From positions 49,126-113,125 of the forward strand of contig JAFPUN010000002.1 of assembly GCA_017395365.1 (NCBI GenBank): DNA of 64,000 bases, given 5' to 3'. This DNA comes from Bacteroidales bacterium. GTDB taxonomy: Bacteria > Bacteroidota > Bacteroidia > Bacteroidales > F082. The translations under genes were made by a program, and so were the position numbers. Shown here piece by piece: positions 33,990 to 42,148 of the stretch (position 1 is the first letter of the stretch; each line of letters starts with the position of its first letter). The notes beneath the pieces are model-generated. The model did no database searches and was not told where the DNA came from. It saw only the letters and a list, made by a program, of their open reading frames with translations.

Positions 33990-34428
33990 TTCCCTTCGGG
34001 AATGGAGAAAAGCGTTTGTTGTTTTGCGGCGGCTGGTGAAATCTACAATTCGTCAGACCCTCTAGCCGCCGCATATTATAGATGATGAAACTCCATTCCC
34101 GCAGGGAATCTCCTTAAACCTGTGAATTCCGAGAATTTGAAACAGAGATTCCCTTCGGGAATGGAGAAAAGCGTTTGTTGTTTTGCGGCGGCTGGTGAAA
34201 TCTACAATTCGTCAGGCCCTCTAGCCGCCGCATATTATAGATGATGAAACTCCATTCCCGCAGGGAATCTCCTTAAACCTGTGAATTCCGAGAATTTGAA
34301 ACAGAGGTTCCCTTCGGGAATGGAGAAAAGCGTTTGTTATTTTGCGGCGGCTGGTGAAATCTACAATTCGTCAGACCCTCTAGCCGCCACATATTATAGA
34401 TGATGAAACTCCATTCCCGCAGGGAATC
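33990..34428. repeat. Nested palindromic element, three tandem copies (5 to 7)
   Basis: Units at 33990-34110, 34149-34269 and 34308-34428 have an exact 159-bp period. Outer arms are TTCCCTTCGGGAATGGAG and CTCCATTCCCGCAGGGAATC; inner arms GCGGCGGC and GCCGCCGC (GCCGCCAC in the third); loop 31 nt. The 38-bp spacers between units are nearly identical. The array fills the gap of about 530 bp between Asp-box gene B and pdxA; no gene is visible in it. Confidence 0.92.
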
Positions 34429-34464
34429 TAACCTCCTTTAAGTAAGTAAATTCCGAGAAGCAGT

Positions 34465-35436
34465 TTAAATAATTTTCCTTGAATTCACAATGTCAGAGGC
34501 AAGGTACACCGCCTTGCGGTAATCGTCGGGCACAGCTTGGTTGGTGTTGGCGATGTCGAAAGCGGGACCATGCAGCGGTGCGGTACACACCACAGGCAAC
34601 CCGGCCCAATAAGAGGCGCAACCACCCGTCGTCATCAGCCTGAGCGGCAGGATGCCTTGCTCGTAATGCAAAGCCAACACTGCATCGTATTTCTTCCACA
34701 ATCCCGTGGCAAAGAGCTGCGTGGCCGAGAAAGGCCCGAAGGCAAAGATGTCTTTGTTCTTGGCTTCAGCAATAGCCGCCACCACCTGGTCATCATGGCC
34801 TGAATGGGGATTGAGACCCATGACGGCAATCTTCGGCGCGTTAAGGCCAAAGTCCGTCGACAAGGCCTGGGCAAAGACGGTCAGCTTCGACACGAGATAA
34901 CGAGAATTGAGAAGACCCAAGGCATCGTTGAGCGGCATATCATCCGTGGCCAGTCCAATACGCATCAAGTCATTGACCATCACGCGCAATGGATCCGTAG
35001 CCTTATGGAACGACAGCAGATAGTCAAGGTTGCTCTTGGCCACTATAGGACCATCGGGTGCAACGACCAAAGCATCGATAAAGCCGTCGTTGAGGTCGGC
35101 GGTGGCGCGTTTCATCGAGAGCACCGACATCTCGGCCGAGACCTCGGTAGGCGTGCCTGGATCAATCTTCACCTCGTTTTCCACGATGTTGATAATATTG
35201 AACTTCTTGTCCCATGCCTGGCGTGCGTCACGCGTCAGCGAATAGTTGGGACTCTCAAGGCCAAAGTTCTTCTTGTAATAGGAAAACGCCTTGGATTGCC
35301 CATACAAGACAGGGATGAGCGCGTCCAACATACGAGCGTCGGCAAAGGTCTTCAAGATGATTTCATAGCCGATGCCATTGAGGTCGCCAGGGCAAAGCCC
35401 GATGCGGGGAAACAGTTGGGTAGGTTTGTCTTGCAT
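34465..35436 (-). CDS. pdxA: Divergent 4-hydroxythreonine-4-phosphate dehydrogenase
   Basis: 323 residues from the ATG at 35434-35436 (an upstream GTG at 35445 is possible). PdxA oxidises 4-phosphohydroxy-threonine in pyridoxal phosphate synthesis. The family frame is visible: GLCPGDLNGIGYEIILK, LNPHSGHDDQ (His211), YDAVLALHYEQGILPLRL (His257) and LHGPAFDIAN. It is divergent, however: the usual GHTE is replaced by SFHKATDP (His144), YHDQG by HYEQG, and DHGT by LHGP. The three possible metal-binding His are kept, so it may still be an oxidoreductase, but substrate identity is uncertain. The gene stands alone between the repeat array and the Kdo transferase gene. Confidence 0.8.
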   Translation of the reverse strand: MQDKPTQLFPRIGLCPGDLNGIGYEIILKTFADARMLDALIPVLYGQSKAFSYYKKNFGLESPNYSLTRDARQAWDKKFNIINIVENEVKIDPGTPTEVSAEMSVLSMKRATADLNDGFIDALVVAPDGPIVAKSNLDYLLSFHKATDPLRVMVNDLMRIGLATDDMPLNDALGLLNSRYLVSKLTVFAQALSTDFGLNAPKIAVMGLNPHSGHDDQVVAAIAEAKNKDIFAFGPFSATQLFATGLWKKYDAVLALHYEQGILPLRLMTTGGCASYWAGLPVVCTAPLHGPAFDIANTNQAVPDDYRKAVYLASDIVNSRKII

Positions 35437-35528
35437 AGGCGTCACTTTTATATGAAACTGAATTTCAACACGAAATCAGCCTTCAAAATTAGTCATTAAA
35501 ATCAAGAAAGCAAAAAAAACTTGAAATT

Positions 35529-36890
35529 TTATGAAAAAAGTGACTTTTCCAGCCCCGACATTATGCTTTGTGTGGCACCTACTTGTGCATTGAGGTAGTC
35601 GATGCAGACTCCAGAGGCTTGGTTGAGGAAGGCCTCGTCATCTATCAGCCGACGAAAAACGGACTGCAACTCTTCTGCATTCCGTATGGGGAAAGCACCT
35701 TCGAGCGCCACCAAGTCGACCGCCTCGCGGAAACTCTTGTACTTGGGACCGAACACCACAGGACAGCCAAAAGTGACTGGCTCCTGGATGTTGTGGATGT
35801 TGACGCCGAAGCCTCCGCCGATGTAGACGAAGCGTGCATACTGATACAGTTGGGAAAGAATTCCAATCGTATTGATCACCAAAACATTGGAACACTTGCC
35901 AAGAGATACACTCGACTGCGTTTCGTTAGGACATTGGCAGAGCGACGACCATTCGGAATACAACAGCGCATTGGGGAATTGTGCCCTGATTTGTGCGATA
36001 TGCGTCTCCGAAATATCGTGCGGAGCGATAATGAGGCAATAGTCATCCGGCATGTGAGGCATGAAGTCGAGGAGCAGACGCTCGTCGGGGGGCCATGTGC
36101 TACCCGCGATGATGCATTTGCGTCCCTTGATGAATTGTTCGACCTCAGGGAAAGGTTGGGCCTGACGGGCAATGGCAGCCACGCGGTCGAAGCGGGTGTC
36201 GCCACACACGGTGACATTAGACAAACCATTGGTCACAAGCAACTTTGCCGTGGTATCGTCTTGTACAAAGAAATGGGTCACATGATGGAGTTGGCGGAAA
36301 AACCAGGTACCATACCAACGGAAGAAATAGGAATCGGAACTGAGGATGAGCGAGATGTAGAACAACGGTATGCCAGCATCTTTCAGCGCTTGCATGTAGT
36401 TGAACCAAAACTCGTACTTGATAAAAACGGCGGCTACGAAATGGTGGCGTCGCACCCATTGGGCGGCATGACGAGGCGTGTCGGAAGGTAGGTAGAGCAC
36501 CTCGTCGGCCAAGGGATAGTTCTTGCGCACCTCATAGCCCGAAGGCGAGAAAAACGTGAGGGAAATCTTCAATTCAGGATGACGTTCCTTCAGTGCCTCG
36601 ATGACGGGACGGCCTTGCTCAAATTCGCCAAGGGAGGCAGCGTGGAACCAGACCCATGAAGAATCAGGTTCCTGAGCCCTGAGCTTGTCGAAAGGTCGAA
36701 GGACCGGTTCTTTTATGGTCGGCCCTTCGACAGGCTCAGGGACCTCAGTTTTTTCAGGTTCCTGAAGACTCTGGGGTCCTTGTTTTCTACGTCCTTCGAC
36801 CCACTTCATCGCCTTGGCATGGCCAAAGAGGGCGGCAAGGCGAACGCCGAGGGAATAGAGAAGGATTCCTATGGTATAGAGGACTCGCAT
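35529..36890 (-). CDS. waaA: 3-deoxy-D-manno-octulosonic acid (Kdo) transferase
   Basis: 453 residues from the ATG at 36888-36890. The enzyme adds Kdo to lipid A precursor on the cytoplasmic face. An N-terminal membrane anchor (residues 2-22) is followed by WFHAASLGEFEQGRPVIEAL (about 81-100) with the catalytic Glu region, and LTFFSPSGYEVRKNYPLADEV. KRCIIAGSTWPPDE-like and VYIGGGFGVNIHNIQEP segments, characteristic of WaaA, follow. Unusual: residues about 39-77, including VPEPVEGP and RPFDKLRAQE, are encoded by dispersed palindromic repeats inserted between the anchor region and the catalytic domain. The gene follows a beta-barrel protein gene on the same strand. Confidence 0.93.
   Translation of the reverse strand: MRVLYTIGILLYSLGVRLAALFGHAKAMKWVEGRRKQGPQSLQEPEKTEVPEPVEGPTIKEPVLRPFDKLRAQEPDSSWVWFHAASLGEFEQGRPVIEALKERHPELKISLTFFSPSGYEVRKNYPLADEVLYLPSDTPRHAAQWVRRHHFVAAVFIKYEFWFNYMQALKDAGIPLFYISLILSSDSYFFRWYGTWFFRQLHHVTHFFVQDDTTAKLLVTNGLSNVTVCGDTRFDRVAAIARQAQPFPEVEQFIKGRKCIIAGSTWPPDERLLLDFMPHMPDDYCLIIAPHDISETHIAQIRAQFPNALLYSEWSSLCQCPNETQSSVSLGKCSNVLVINTIGILSQLYQYARFVYIGGGFGVNIHNIQEPVTFGCPVVFGPKYKSFREAVDLVALEGAFPIRNAEELQSVFRRLIDDEAFLNQASGVCIDYLNAQVGATQSIMSGLEKSLFS
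36668..36790. repeat. Palindromic repeats embedded in waaA
   Basis: CCTGAGCTTGTCGAAAGG (about 36678-36695) and CCCTTCGACAGGCTCAGGG (36723-36741) are inverted copies of the dispersed CCTGAGC-n-TGTCGAAGG palindrome. Further GGTTCCTGA/TCAGGAACC-like fragments surround them. They are translated in frame, adding about 35-40 residues. Confidence 0.8.
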
Positions 36891-36974
36891 GTTTTCCTTA
36901 CCCTGACCAAAGACCATGATCCTGACCTGCCACAATTAGGTTGGTCAGGGTCTGGGTCAATGGTCTGGGTCTAT

Positions 36975-37790
36975 TTAATCGTAATAGTAGTCATCAGGCT
37001 TGCGCTCGTATGTGGGGATACTCCACGTGACGCGTATGCCGTAGTAAAAGTCGTTGTAGCGCTTGTGAGGATCGGTGTGACCCACGGGCTCAAGCTGACC
37101 CGTCTCGGGGTTGGTAAACACGCGGAAGTCGTAGTCGCGCAGATCGCGGGTACGGGCATAGGTCACCTCAAGGGCAACGGAGAGGTTGAACAAACGTGTG
37201 TCGCTGAGATAGAGATAGCCTGTCTCGAAATGCACTGCCGGACCGCCGCGCAAGCGGTCGTAGCCGTATTGATAGTCGCCTTCCACCTGATAGGGCGGGT
37301 TGAGCAAGGTCTGCTGGAAATCGACACGGAGGCGGTTTTGGAGGTAGCCAAGGCCGCCTTGCACGAAGATGCCACAGTTGGGGTTGGGGCCCAAGGAGAA
37401 CATCTTGCCCATTTCAGCCTGGACATGGAAACCACGTTGGTTGACATCAAGCAATGCGACGCTACCCGCGCCACCGATGATTTCACCATGGACTGTGGTG
37501 ATGCCCTCGCCAAAAAGCTCGATGCGGTCACCTTTCACCTTGTCGCCCATGATGAAATTGGCGTTGGCCGCAAAGAGCCAGTTCGTTTCGGTCTTGTAAG
37601 CAAATCCGCCGCCTATGCTATGGTTAACGCCATACAATTTCCTTGTGTCGAAGGCAGGCATCTGGAAGGCATAGTTAACCTGGAACATGGCCACAGGGAT
37701 GGACTCTTTCATGATGTCTTTAGGCGTCTGCGCGGCCACCTGCAGCGCTACACCCAACAGAAGCAATAAGGATATAAAGAGTTTTCGCAT
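36975..37790 (-). CDS. Putative outer-membrane beta-barrel protein
   Basis: 271 residues from the ATG at 37788-37790 (an ATG two codons earlier is equally possible). Signal peptide MRKLFISLLLLLGVALQVAAQ. The rest alternates polar and hydrophobic residues in short strands separated by turns (for example YGVNHSIGGGFAYKTETNWLF) and ends in an aromatic-rich tail YERKPDDYYYD, as expected for an eight- to ten-strand barrel. I recognise no named family. The promoter box TATCTTTG lies at 37851-37858. waaA follows after 84 bp containing an imperfect inverted repeat (ACCCTGACC...GGTCAGGGT). Confidence 0.7.
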   Translation of the reverse strand: MRKLFISLLLLLGVALQVAAQTPKDIMKESIPVAMFQVNYAFQMPAFDTRKLYGVNHSIGGGFAYKTETNWLFAANANFIMGDKVKGDRIELFGEGITTVHGEIIGGAGSVALLDVNQRGFHVQAEMGKMFSLGPNPNCGIFVQGGLGYLQNRLRVDFQQTLLNPPYQVEGDYQYGYDRLRGGPAVHFETGYLYLSDTRLFNLSVALEVTYARTRDLRDYDFRVFTNPETGQLEPVGHTDPHKRYNDFYYGIRVTWSIPTYERKPDDYYYD

Positions 37791-37850
37791 TGTCATCAGT
37801 CATCAGTTTTTATAATGAACGGAATACAAGTCATTTTAGTATAGAGACTG

Positions 37851-37858
37851 CAAAGATA
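37851..37858 (-). promoter_or_regulatory. -7 box of the beta-barrel gene
   Basis: TATCTTTG followed by CAG on the minus strand, giving a leader of about 55 nt. Confidence 0.6.
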
Positions 37859-37914
37859 CGAAAAAAGGTCGCCTCGTTAACGAAGCGACCTTGAATTATA
37901 AACGGAACGCGTTT

Positions 37915-40900
37915 TTACATCTTCACGACCCTGCGGATGAAGATGCTTTCTCCCTTCATGACGCGGAGCGTGTAGACGCCGCTCTCCAAGCCGTCAAGTT
38001 GATAGGTGTCGCCTTCCACCTTGACGCGTTGCACCAACTTACCCTCGGCAGAATAAACCTCTACCATAGTCATGCCTTCGCATTGGATAGTTACCTTGTC
38101 GGTGGTTGGGTTGGGGAAGATGGCGACCTTACTGTCATCCTCGCCAACACCTGCGAAATAGTTAGCGCAAGCTTCCTCAGAGAGGTCGGAGACGCCTTTC
38201 TCAAAGACTGACTGCACCGCATAGCAATGTTGGGCATTGAGGGCCATTTCGGTGTCGGAGTAAGCCAACTCGGTGAGATTTTCTTCAATCATTTCACCGT
38301 CACGATAGAGGTTGTAGGCGACGGCACCGTCAACGGCATTCCAAGCCGTGGCTATAAGGCCTTCGCGAACATCGGCGATTTGAATGGTGGGAGCAACATT
38401 AGTGACCACAAACCTAAATTCTGACATTATGGACAGACATTCTCCATCGATATAGTAAGGCTCAACCAAAATAAAGTGTTCTCCATCTTCTTCTAACATG
38501 ATATTATAAGTAATACTTTCCACATTGAAAGGAGTATCGGTGAAGTCGCCTCTGATGATGTATGAATCGGCATCACCGTTCCAGCTCACTGTAACCAAGT
38601 TGCCAACGAAAGAATAGTCGAAGCCATCGACGAGGGCACAGACCTCCTTCGTCAGGCAAACCGGCTCCGAATCGCAGCCATAGACAGAATGGGCCGTCAC
38701 GCAAATGGTATTCTCGCCAACAACAGGATGGAATGAAAATTCCGTGTCACTAGGAGCAACCTGGACGGTACTGTCATTGTAGGTCACCAGATAATACTCC
38801 ACATTCGGCACGGCATTCCAAGCGAAACCAATCCCATCGTAATTAATGGAAACAAACCTCAAATCAGCGACAGGTTCGATGTAGCAGGCCTCAACATTCG
38901 AGCCAAGCACATAGCAACTCTCGGCGACTGCCTTCACTGTGATGGAGACCACACCAGGTTCCGCCTCAAAGGTATAGGCAGGTTCGTCGACAGTAGCGAC
39001 CAAAGCGCCATCAATGTAGACCTCATACTGGTCCACGCCCTCAATGGCATCCCAGGTCACATTGGCTTGGTCTCCTTCTATCTTGCAATCCAGATTCTGA
39101 ACCGCACCCACTACGCAAACTGCGATATGGACATCTTTCTCACAGCTTTCGAAGACCGCGTTCACAGCCACGTCATGCTGGCCTTCGGTAATGGTGAAGG
39201 CATAGGTCAGTTCGTTGGTTGTCGTCACAAGTTCATCATCCATATAGACTTGGTACTCTATCAATCCCGACGGGTCTTCAGGTGCCTCCCATGTGAGGGT
39301 GAGCAGCAAGTCGTCGTTCAAGGCATAGTCGAGATGCTGTACAGGACCACACATCAACACCTCCGCCTCGACACACACATATTCGCTCTGACAATCGGCA
39401 TATACCGCATAGACGCAATAGTTGTAAAGGCCTTCATCCAAATCAGCATCGGTGTATGCCAACTCGGTAGTAGTTGTGAGCAAAACTGTCTCACGATAGA
39501 CCTCATAGCCCGTGGGGGAACCCGTCTCTGGAGCCTCCCAAGTGAGAACAATATCATGTCCTACCTGTTCGTAAGCCAGATTACGCACAGGATCACAGAA
39601 TTCAGGCGTACCGCCGCCACCACCACAATTGATGGTGAAGGTCTGGGTGCCATTGAATCCACCTGCATTTTGGTAGATGACTGTGCCGTCCTCGTAGGTA
39701 ACCTCGAAACTGCACTCTGAAGTCCATTGGCCGTTATGCCAAGTCAGCGAGATGGTGGAACCCGAAGCCACTTCACGGATATAGGTGGCTGTGCTGCCAT
39801 TATTAACCGTCATCTGCTCGGTGGGCGTGCCGTCGGAATAAACCACAGTGAGATAGTTGCCCTGCCAGCCGTCACCATAAGAGTCGACCAACGAGAAGAT
39901 GATGTTACAGGCATTCCTGTAGTTGAAAGTCAATACGGTATGGCGTCCAAAAGCATCCACAAGGTCAAGAGTGAAAGGAATCACGAAGTCCTCGGGGGCA
40001 GCGGCATCGAGGGTGACATTATAGTCAGCGTAGGCCATCATGTTGGCACCGATGGTGCTGTAAGGCTTTTCTGTCTCGTTGAGCGTGACGAATTCATAAT
40101 CAGTCGACAAGGTTCCCACCACCATCTGCGCCAACTCATTACCCACATTGTCGACCAAGATGCGAAGGTCGGCGGTCTCGCCAGGATTGAGGAGGCCGTT
40201 GGCGTTATCGTCATTTAAGACGACGGTGGCGCCATATTGCAACAAATAGTCATAGACATCCACATTGAAATTGAAGTGGGCGGTCACCTCTCCTTCGACA
40301 GAAATCTCGATGCTAAAACGAATCCTTTCGTTGGCAAGCAATTGGTCATCAATAGAGAACGCAAAGGCATCAGCAACGGTGAGCGTCTCATTGGCGGCAA
40401 AGCTGGGGAAGTCGACGGTATTGTCGGTGATGGTGACATGTTCGTTTTCGGTGCTCAAGACCACATGCACATTGTTCACGGGTTGGTCGGTGATATTGTC
40501 CAAGGTCAGGTCCATCGTGACCGACTCGCCCGGGTTGAGCTTGTGGTTGTTGTTGCCTTGCAGGTCGTTGATGGCAAAAGTGTTATACTTGATAGCACCC
40601 AGTTGGATGGCTTCCACAGCGGCAAGCACATCGATACGGCCGAAGCCGTATATGTTGCTCTTGCCTTCAGCCAAACGGACGGCAGTCTCCTCAAGGATGC
40701 GGCACACATCGGCGGGCATCAGATTGGGGTCTTTGCTCAACATGAGCGCCATGCAACCAGCCGCACACGGTGTGGCCATTGAGGTGCCACTCATCGAAGT
40801 ATAGCCCGTGTTGGTTTGATAGTTCAGCGACTTGATGTCGACACCAGGGGCGCACACATCGGGACGGATGAGGCCGATACCCGGGTCATAGGGGTAGTCG

Positions 40901-42066
40901 CCAAACTCGGTGTTGGTCCAAGTGACAGGACCGTGCGAAGTGAAATTGGCAGCAGCATCGTTGTAGTTGACGGCGCCGATGCACACCGAGCAGGTCAGGT
41001 CGCCAGGGTTCTCGCCCTGCACCTCGTCCATATAGGGAGGCGGGCAGCTTCCAGGGACGCGCACATTGTTGGGAATAGGTGCTTGCCACATCTGGTTGCC
41101 CTCATTACCAGCGGCGATGGCAGCCACCACACCCGCATCCAAGGCTGCGACACACATATGGCGCAGCAGCGTACGCTCGGCAATCGTAGAATTGGCGATG
41201 CCAAGCGACATGCTGAACAAATCACAGCCATGTTCCACTGCCCATTGGATGCCTGCGGCGATTGGCGTCGCACCACCTCCACCTTGGGAGTTCAAGCACT
41301 TGACGCACATCAGCGTGGCATTGGGAGCCATACCTGTCTGCGAGCCTGCCGAGCCATCGCCACACACTGTGCCTGCACAATGTGAGCCATGGCCCATATC
41401 GTCCATGGGGTCATTGTCGTTATTATAGACATCATAGCCATGATGCGGGAACTCGGTTCCACCATCCCAGAGGTGATCCGCCACATCCAAGTGGTTGTAG
41501 TTGACGCCGGTGTCGATGACGGCCACCACCACGCCTTCACCTGTATAACCCAAGGCCCACACATCGTCGGCATTCACTTGGGTGACATTAGGAGTGATTT
41601 CGCGCGTGGCAGAGGCAGAAGCGGCCACTTCCCCATCGGGGATCCAATTGCGCTCTATATCATAACCAATGATCTGGATGTCATTGCGTCGCGCAAGGTC
41701 ATTGATGGCGGCTTTATTTGCCGAGAGGCCCATGGCATTGGCCATCCAGAGGATACGCGGCGAGGTGACCATGCCCACGCGTTCCATCTCGGCGAGCGTA
41801 TGGAGCAAGTCGTACTGGGTGGCATTGGCGAACTCCTTCAGTTCGTTCACCACAAACTCACGCCGTTCCGAACGCGTCGTGAACCAGTCGGCGCGACGGT
41901 TCAGTTGGGCGCGGTCGTATTGTGCCTTCATGATAACGATGATGTTGATCTTCTCATCGTCGCTACGGCGTGTCATCTCTTCCCCCAGAAACGGGTCGAT
42001 GACACTTTGGGCGAAGCCATTCATGCACAGCATCGCCGTCAATAAAAAGAATAATAGTTTTCTCAT
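37915..42066 (-). CDS. Giant secreted subtilisin-family (S8) protease with Fn3-like repeats and T9SS domain
   Basis: 1383 residues. Signal peptide (1-19), propeptide (about 35-160), S8 catalytic domain (about 165-490), beta-rich domains, at least six Fn3-like repeats of about 85-95 residues (about 790-1290), and a C-terminal T9SS type A domain (about 1310-1383, IFPNPTTDKVTIQCE). The catalytic triad is Asp185 (AVIDTGVNY), His226 (GHGSHCAGT) and Ser429 (SGTSMATP), with oxyanion Asn321 in AAGNEGN. Many Cys occur in the catalytic domain (CAGTVC, MCVKC, CSVC), unusual for subtilisins. A glycine-rich module SLVDSYGDGWQGNYL is related to one in the C10 protease at 22184. It is monocistronic and divergent from the M16 peptidase gene. 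Confidence 0.94.
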   Translation of the reverse strand: MRKLLFFLLTAMLCMNGFAQSVIDPFLGEEMTRRSDDEKINIIVIMKAQYDRAQLNRRADWFTTRSERREFVVNELKEFANATQYDLLHTLAEMERVGMVTSPRILWMANAMGLSANKAAINDLARRNDIQIIGYDIERNWIPDGEVAASASATREITPNVTQVNADDVWALGYTGEGVVVAVIDTGVNYNHLDVADHLWDGGTEFPHHGYDVYNNDNDPMDDMGHGSHCAGTVCGDGSAGSQTGMAPNATLMCVKCLNSQGGGGATPIAAGIQWAVEHGCDLFSMSLGIANSTIAERTLLRHMCVAALDAGVVAAIAAGNEGNQMWQAPIPNNVRVPGSCPPPYMDEVQGENPGDLTCSVCIGAVNYNDAAANFTSHGPVTWTNTEFGDYPYDPGIGLIRPDVCAPGVDIKSLNYQTNTGYTSMSGTSMATPCAAGCMALMLSKDPNLMPADVCRILEETAVRLAEGKSNIYGFGRIDVLAAVEAIQLGAIKYNTFAINDLQGNNNHKLNPGESVTMDLTLDNITDQPVNNVHVVLSTENEHVTITDNTVDFPSFAANETLTVADAFAFSIDDQLLANERIRFSIEISVEGEVTAHFNFNVDVYDYLLQYGATVVLNDDNANGLLNPGETADLRILVDNVGNELAQMVVGTLSTDYEFVTLNETEKPYSTIGANMMAYADYNVTLDAAAPEDFVIPFTLDLVDAFGRHTVLTFNYRNACNIIFSLVDSYGDGWQGNYLTVVYSDGTPTEQMTVNNGSTATYIREVASGSTISLTWHNGQWTSECSFEVTYEDGTVIYQNAGGFNGTQTFTINCGGGGGTPEFCDPVRNLAYEQVGHDIVLTWEAPETGSPTGYEVYRETVLLTTTTELAYTDADLDEGLYNYCVYAVYADCQSEYVCVEAEVLMCGPVQHLDYALNDDLLLTLTWEAPEDPSGLIEYQVYMDDELVTTTNELTYAFTITEGQHDVAVNAVFESCEKDVHIAVCVVGAVQNLDCKIEGDQANVTWDAIEGVDQYEVYIDGALVATVDEPAYTFEAEPGVVSITVKAVAESCYVLGSNVEACYIEPVADLRFVSINYDGIGFAWNAVPNVEYYLVTYNDSTVQVAPSDTEFSFHPVVGENTICVTAHSVYGCDSEPVCLTKEVCALVDGFDYSFVGNLVTVSWNGDADSYIIRGDFTDTPFNVESITYNIMLEEDGEHFILVEPYYIDGECLSIMSEFRFVVTNVAPTIQIADVREGLIATAWNAVDGAVAYNLYRDGEMIEENLTELAYSDTEMALNAQHCYAVQSVFEKGVSDLSEEACANYFAGVGEDDSKVAIFPNPTTDKVTIQCEGMTMVEVYSAEGKLVQRVKVEGDTYQLDGLESGVYTLRVMKGESIFIRRVVKM

Positions 42067-42122
42067 AGTGGATAGTATTACGATAATAAAGATGCAAATG
42101 TAAGAATGTTTTCGATTTGTCG

Positions 42123-42130
42123 TATCTTTG
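42123..42130 (+). promoter_or_regulatory. -7 box of the M16 peptidase gene
   Basis: TATCTTTG followed by CAG, 18 bp before the ATG. Confidence 0.65.
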
Positions 42131-42148
42131 CAGCCCGATTTTTAACCC

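Noticed and set aside
33990-34428. Regular repeats that could be a CRISPR array
   Set aside because: The period is 159 bp, spacers are nearly identical to one another, units are internally palindromic and no cas genes are near.
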